Part shown: positions 15,912 through 18,910 of the stretch, in pieces
Position numbering within the stretch: position 1 is the stretch's first letter
Layout: each line of letters starts with the position of its first letter
Assembly: GCA_021795795.1 (NCBI GenBank)
Contig: JAJYPA010000107.1
Location: forward strand, 1 to 18,910
Direction: 5' to 3'
Source: Pseudomonadota bacterium
GTDB taxonomy: Bacteria > Pseudomonadota > Gammaproteobacteria > Halothiobacillales > Halothiobacillaceae
DNA: 18,910 nucleotides
The notes under the pieces: model-generated
What the model was told of the DNA's origin: nothing
What the model saw: the letters and a program-made list of their open reading frames with translations, nothing else
Databases searched by the model: none
Position numbers and translations under genes: made by a program

Positions 15912-16157
15912 CTAGTGATCGGCACGGTGATAGTCCCGATGCCGGTATTCCCGCCGCCGATTTTCTCTATGCTGCTCGTGATCCCGGTATCTGTGCTCAT
16001 CGCGGTACCTGTAGTAGTTCTCCCGCGGGCCATAGTAAGCCTGCTGCCTCGTATAGTAATGATCAGCATAATCCCTGTTGTCAGCAACTCCATCCTGGGC
16101 AACGAAAAACGTCAGCCCGAGGACAAACAACGGCATCATGGCCAGTTTTCTTGTCAT
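15912..16157 (-). CDS. Small secreted Tyr/Arg/His-rich protein
   Basis: An 81-residue protein with a signal peptide (about 1-25: MTRKLAMM, a hydrophobic core, cut near GVA) and a strongly biased mature part of about 56 residues made mainly of Tyr, Arg, His, Asp and Glu, with irregular YR/RD/HR alternation (for example YYRYRDEHRYRDH). I prefer ATG 16157, which has AGGTGA five bases upstream; GTG 16166 would add three residues but would use that same site as its start region. No catalytic fold is apparent. The His/Asp/Tyr content could bind metal or polyanions in the periplasm, which is only a suggestion. It follows the lipoprotein gene on the same strand with a gap of about 65 bases, so the two probably form an operon. 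Confidence 0.65.
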   Translation of the reverse strand: MTRKLAMMPLFVLGLTFFVAQDGVADNRDYADHYYTRQQAYYGPRENYYRYRDEHRYRDHEQHRENRRREYRHRDYHRADH

Positions 16158-16222
16158 ATGATTCACCTATACCAAAAATATTGGACAGTCATCACGGATG
16201 CATTGCCGCCGGACCGTTGCAA

Positions 16223-16387
16223 TCAGTGATCTCCACCGTGATACCACCCGTCGCCCCTTCCTCCATAATAGCCCCCATAATAACCTCCATACGGTGGAGC
16301 TATTACACATCCGGAAAGCGTGGAAACGCCAAAAAAAACAAAAAGGCCCATATAAACCAGTCGACTTAATTGCCTCAGTTTGTCCAT
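16223..16387 (-). CDS. 54-residue Gly/Tyr-rich lipoprotein
   Basis: This short gene is easily missed. From ATG 16387 it encodes 54 residues: a basic start (MDKLRQLSRL), a hydrophobic core (VYMGLFVFFGV), and a lipobox LSGC with Cys27, which predicts cleavage by signal peptidase II and lipid anchoring. The mature part of about 28 residues is rich in Gly and Tyr (PPYGGYYGGYYGG) and ends GDGWYHGGDH. The ribosome binding site GGAGGA lies six bases upstream and is excellent. Function is unknown; similar short Gly/Tyr-rich envelope lipoproteins are usually uncharacterised. It lies upstream of, and in the same direction as, the Tyr/Arg/His-rich secreted protein, and both have low-complexity aromatic tails. 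Confidence 0.7.
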   Translation of the reverse strand: MDKLRQLSRLVYMGLFVFFGVSTLSGCVIAPPYGGYYGGYYGGRGDGWYHGGDH

Positions 16388-16485
16388 GATATTTCCTCCA
16401 AAAATGTTTTCAACACCACTCCATAATACTTCCTGCTAATAAAGCATTTCGTGACATCCATGGCCCGTACACCAATCACGATACA

Positions 16486-16499
16486 ATTAACCGGTTAAT
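16486..16499. repeat. 14-bp perfect palindrome upstream of the small envelope genes
   Basis: ATTAACCGGTTAAT is self-complementary. It lies in the 141-bp gap between the end of the P-type ATPase gene and the start of the lipoprotein gene, both on the - strand. It may be an operator for the small operon or part of the 3' structure of the ATPase transcript. The rest of the gap holds a possible -10 (TATTAT, read on the - strand at 16428-16423) without a matching -35. Confidence 0.4.
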
Positions 16500-16528
16500 C
16501 GGGTGGAAAGTCAAGCTATTAAATGGCC

Positions 16529-18910
16529 TTACTTTTGCGTCCAGTGCAACCGTCGATTATTTGTCCAGCGCACGATTTGCAGCCACAGGACGCAGAGCGC
16601 TACCAGCCCGCCAGCGACCACAAGTGGCGGCATGCTGACGACGGCAAAACCCATCACACCGCGCAGAAAAGGAATCACCAGAACCGCCACGAGCACCACT
16701 CCCACGCCCGCGAACATGGGCGCCAGCCAAGAATTGTTGCCACTCAGATTGCGCAGGGCCGGGCGCATGAGGTCGCGGTTGGCGAGAATCAACAGAAACA
16801 GTGCAAACACCAGGGCACTGAATATGCTGATACGAATGTCTTTTTCGGCCCAGCCCAAATGCTGCAACCATGCGGATCCCACGAGAAGAATGGCCGCAAT
16901 CCCCAGGCCTTGGGTCATGGCAAAGCCGATGTTACCTGCAGCAAACGGATTGGCGTGAAGCGGACGGGGCGGCCGGTGCATGATATCGGCGGCTGGGGGT
17001 TCGGCCTCGAATACGATGGAACAGGCGGGATCGATGAGCAGTTCCAGTAGCACGATATGCACCGGCAGCAGTAATACCGGCCAGCGCAGAAGCGCCGGAA
17101 GCAGCGCCAGCGCGACGATGGGCATATGCACCGCAAACACGAAGCGCGTAGCTTTGGTGATGTTATCGTAGATGCGCCGTCCACTGCGGATGGCACCGAC
17201 GATGCTGGCAAAGCTATCGTCCAGCAGCACCAGCGCCGCGGCCTCCCGTGCCACATCGGTGCCATGTTCACCCATGGCGATGCCGACATCGGCGGCCTTC
17301 AGCGCCGGGGCATCGTTGACGCCGTCGCCGGTCATGGCGACTACCTCGCCGGCCTGTTGCAGCACCCGCACCAGACGCAGCTTCTGTTCAGGCAACAGGC
17401 GGGCGCACAGATCCACCTGCTTTAAACGCAGACGTAGCACCTCGTCATCCAGTGCCGCAATTTCGGGGCCGGTGATGACCTCGGCACGCTCGGACAACCC
17501 CACCTGCCGGGCGATCGCGCGCGCCGTGGCAGGATGATCGCCCGTGAGCATCAACACCCGTACACCGGCGGCGCGGCATTCGGCAACAGCAGCGGGAACG
17601 CCGGAACGTGGCGGATCGAAAAAGCCTACCAGGCCAAGAAAACTGAAATCGAAGTCGTGCTGGGTCTTGGGCCAGGGGGTATCGGAATCGCCAGCCTCCC
17701 ACAGCCCCCTGGCCACGCCGAGCACGCGCAGACCTCGTGCGGCCATGGCTTCCACCCGCTGCTGGATTGACAAGCGGTCCACTGCGGACAGGTGGCACAA
17801 ATCGGCCACGGCTTCGGGCGCGCCTTTGGTCGCCAGCAGGTGCACATCGGGCCGCTCACTGGAAAACACCCGCGTCATCGCCAGAATGTCGGGGGATAAT
17901 TCATACTGAAACTCGGGCTGACGGTCGTCATGGACGTGTTCGGTCCCAGCCAGACGCCCATGACCAAATACCTGGATGGCCTTTTCCATCGGGTCGAAGT
18001 GGTCGAGGGGAGTGGCCAGCATCGCAAACTCGACCAGGGTATGGAAGGTCTCGGGAAGCTCGGGTTGGGTGACCACGAATACGGCATCGCCCACCGCGAG
18101 TTCGGCCACCTGCATGCGGTTCTGGGTCAGCGTGCCGGTCTTGTCCACCGCCAGCACGGTGATCGCACCCAACGCTTCCACCGCCGGAACGCGTCTGGTG
18201 AGTACCCTGGTTTTGGCGATACGCCAGGCGCCCAGCGCCAGAAAGACGGTGAGAATGACCGGAATCTCCTCGGGCAGGATGGCCATCGCCAGGGCGATAC
18301 CGGACAGCAGGCTTTCCAGCAGCGCGCGGCCATCCCACAACCAATCCACCAGAACCAGCGATACGGCCAGCAACAGCGCGATCGCCGTCAGATTACGGAT
18401 AAGGGTGCGCGAGGATTGTTGCAGGCCAGAGATCGTCTCTTCGGTTGTTGCCAGCGCCTGACCGATGCGACCAACGGCGGTGCCCATCCCCGTAGCCTGC
18501 ACCACCGCGAGGCCCACCCCCTTGGTGACCACGGTGCTGGCGAACAGCGCAGCGCCGTCATCGCCGCCCGACGTGGCCAGCGCGCCGAGCTCCGGATTGG
18601 GGAGCTTGTCCACCGGCACAGCCTCACCAGTGAGCAGCGACTCGTCCACCGTGAGCTGGCCCTGCACCAGTTGCGCATCGGCGGCGACGCGATCGCCCTC
18701 ACGCAGGACCAGGAGATCGCCACGCACCACCTCGCGCCCGGCAATACGCAGCTCCCGGCCGTCGCGGATCACCAGCGCCCGCGGCGCGGAGAGATCGCGC
18801 AACGACTCCAGTGCACGCTGGGTCTTGCGCTCCTGGGCCAGGGTAATGCCGATGACCACGAACACGAAGGCCAGCAGAAACAGTGCTTCGGCATGGTCGC
18901 CCAGCAGCAG
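16529..18910 (-). CDS. P2-type cation-transporting P-type ATPase (N-terminus beyond the window edge)
   Basis: An inner-membrane ion pump with a transient aspartyl-phosphate. The frame is open to the window end (LLLGDHAEALFLLAF just before the first in-frame start codon), so the real start lies outside; 793 residues are visible. Hallmarks in order: actuator loop LLTGEAVPVD (near 18620), helix-4 motif PEEIPV (near 18265), phosphorylation motif DKTGTLTQNRM (Asp codon at 18143-18145), nucleotide-domain KGAPE, MLTGDHPATARAIA, and the hinge MTGDGVNDAPALK (near 17300). Four to six C-terminal helices follow, with LLELLIDPACSIVFEAEPP in the helix-6 region resembling Ca2+/Mg2+-type P2 pumps. It has no Cys-Pro-Cys, so it is not a P1B heavy-metal pump. 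The exact ion (Ca2+, Mg2+, H+ or other) cannot be decided. The protein ends RRLHWTQK. Confidence 0.9.
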   Translation of the reverse strand: MLLGDHAEALFLLAFVFVVIGITLAQERKTQRALESLRDLSAPRALVIRDGRELRIAGREVVRGDLLVLREGDRVAADAQLVQGQLTVDESLLTGEAVPVDKLPNPELGALATSGGDDGAALFASTVVTKGVGLAVVQATGMGTAVGRIGQALATTEETISGLQQSSRTLIRNLTAIALLLAVSLVLVDWLWDGRALLESLLSGIALAMAILPEEIPVILTVFLALGAWRIAKTRVLTRRVPAVEALGAITVLAVDKTGTLTQNRMQVAELAVGDAVFVVTQPELPETFHTLVEFAMLATPLDHFDPMEKAIQVFGHGRLAGTEHVHDDRQPEFQYELSPDILAMTRVFSSERPDVHLLATKGAPEAVADLCHLSAVDRLSIQQRVEAMAARGLRVLGVARGLWEAGDSDTPWPKTQHDFDFSFLGLVGFFDPPRSGVPAAVAECRAAGVRVLMLTGDHPATARAIARQVGLSERAEVITGPEIAALDDEVLRLRLKQVDLCARLLPEQKLRLVRVLQQAGEVVAMTGDGVNDAPALKAADVGIAMGEHGTDVAREAAALVLLDDSFASIVGAIRSGRRIYDNITKATRFVFAVHMPIVALALLPALLRWPVLLLPVHIVLLELLIDPACSIVFEAEPPAADIMHRPPRPLHANPFAAGNIGFAMTQGLGIAAILLVGSAWLQHLGWAEKDIRISIFSALVFALFLLILANRDLMRPALRNLSGNNSWLAPMFAGVGVVLVAVLVIPFLRGVMGFAVVSMPPLVVAGGLVALCVLWLQIVRWTNNRRLHWTQK

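Noticed and set aside
15689..16369. 226-residue + strand frame running from the cytochrome gene across the small - strand genes
   Set aside because: Pro/Ser-rich, no RBS, overlaps the end of the cytochrome gene and is antisense to two genes with good RBS and signal sequences.

Overview
The window looks like a piece of a Gram-negative proteobacterial chromosome. RecBCD, outer-membrane TonB-dependent receptors ending in Phe, and lipoprotein and Sec signal peptides all point that way. The style of the two receptors together with the neighbouring genes reminds me of Acidithiobacillus, but this is an impression without a marker gene, so treat the genus as tentative. Base composition changes along the window: recBCD (1-8200) and the P-type ATPase (16529-18910) are clearly GC-rich, while the receptor block in the middle is noticeably more AT-rich.

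Layout. (1) 1-8200, + strand: a tightly overlapping recC-recB-recD operon for the RecBCD helicase/nuclease. recC is cut by the window edge, and both junctions are 4-base ATGA overlaps. (2) 8201-15040, + strand: a regulator-receptor cassette. It contains an OmpR/PhoB-type winged-helix regulator whose receiver domain has lost its phosphorylation residues, followed by two paralogous TonB-dependent receptors of 801 and 787 residues. Each of these three units is preceded by an array of 11-bp-spaced direct repeats with core GTCA(T/C), which resembles a PhoB (Pho-box) binding array. In the first and third arrays a plausible -10 starts 15 bp after the last repeat core. Short leader ORFs and RNA hairpins lie between the arrays and the main genes. 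(3) 15145-15761, + strand: a four-helix cytochrome b561-like membrane protein with its own extended -10 promoter. (4) 15912-16387, - strand: two very small envelope genes, a 54-residue Gly/Tyr-rich lipoprotein followed by an 81-residue Tyr/Arg/His-rich secreted protein. (5) 16529-18910, - strand: most of a P2-type cation-transporting P-type ATPase, cut at its N-terminus by the window edge.

How it may work together. RecBCD is housekeeping double-strand break repair. The central cassette is the most interesting part. An orphan regulator, apparently not phosphorylatable, seems to sit with its own targets, two outer-membrane receptors, and all three promoters carry the same type of 11-bp repeat operator. 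Pho-box resemblance suggests phosphate-starvation control, either by PhoB acting from elsewhere or by the local regulator acting autogenously. The transported substrate cannot be read from the sequence. The cytochrome b561 and the small envelope proteins may or may not belong to the same physiology.
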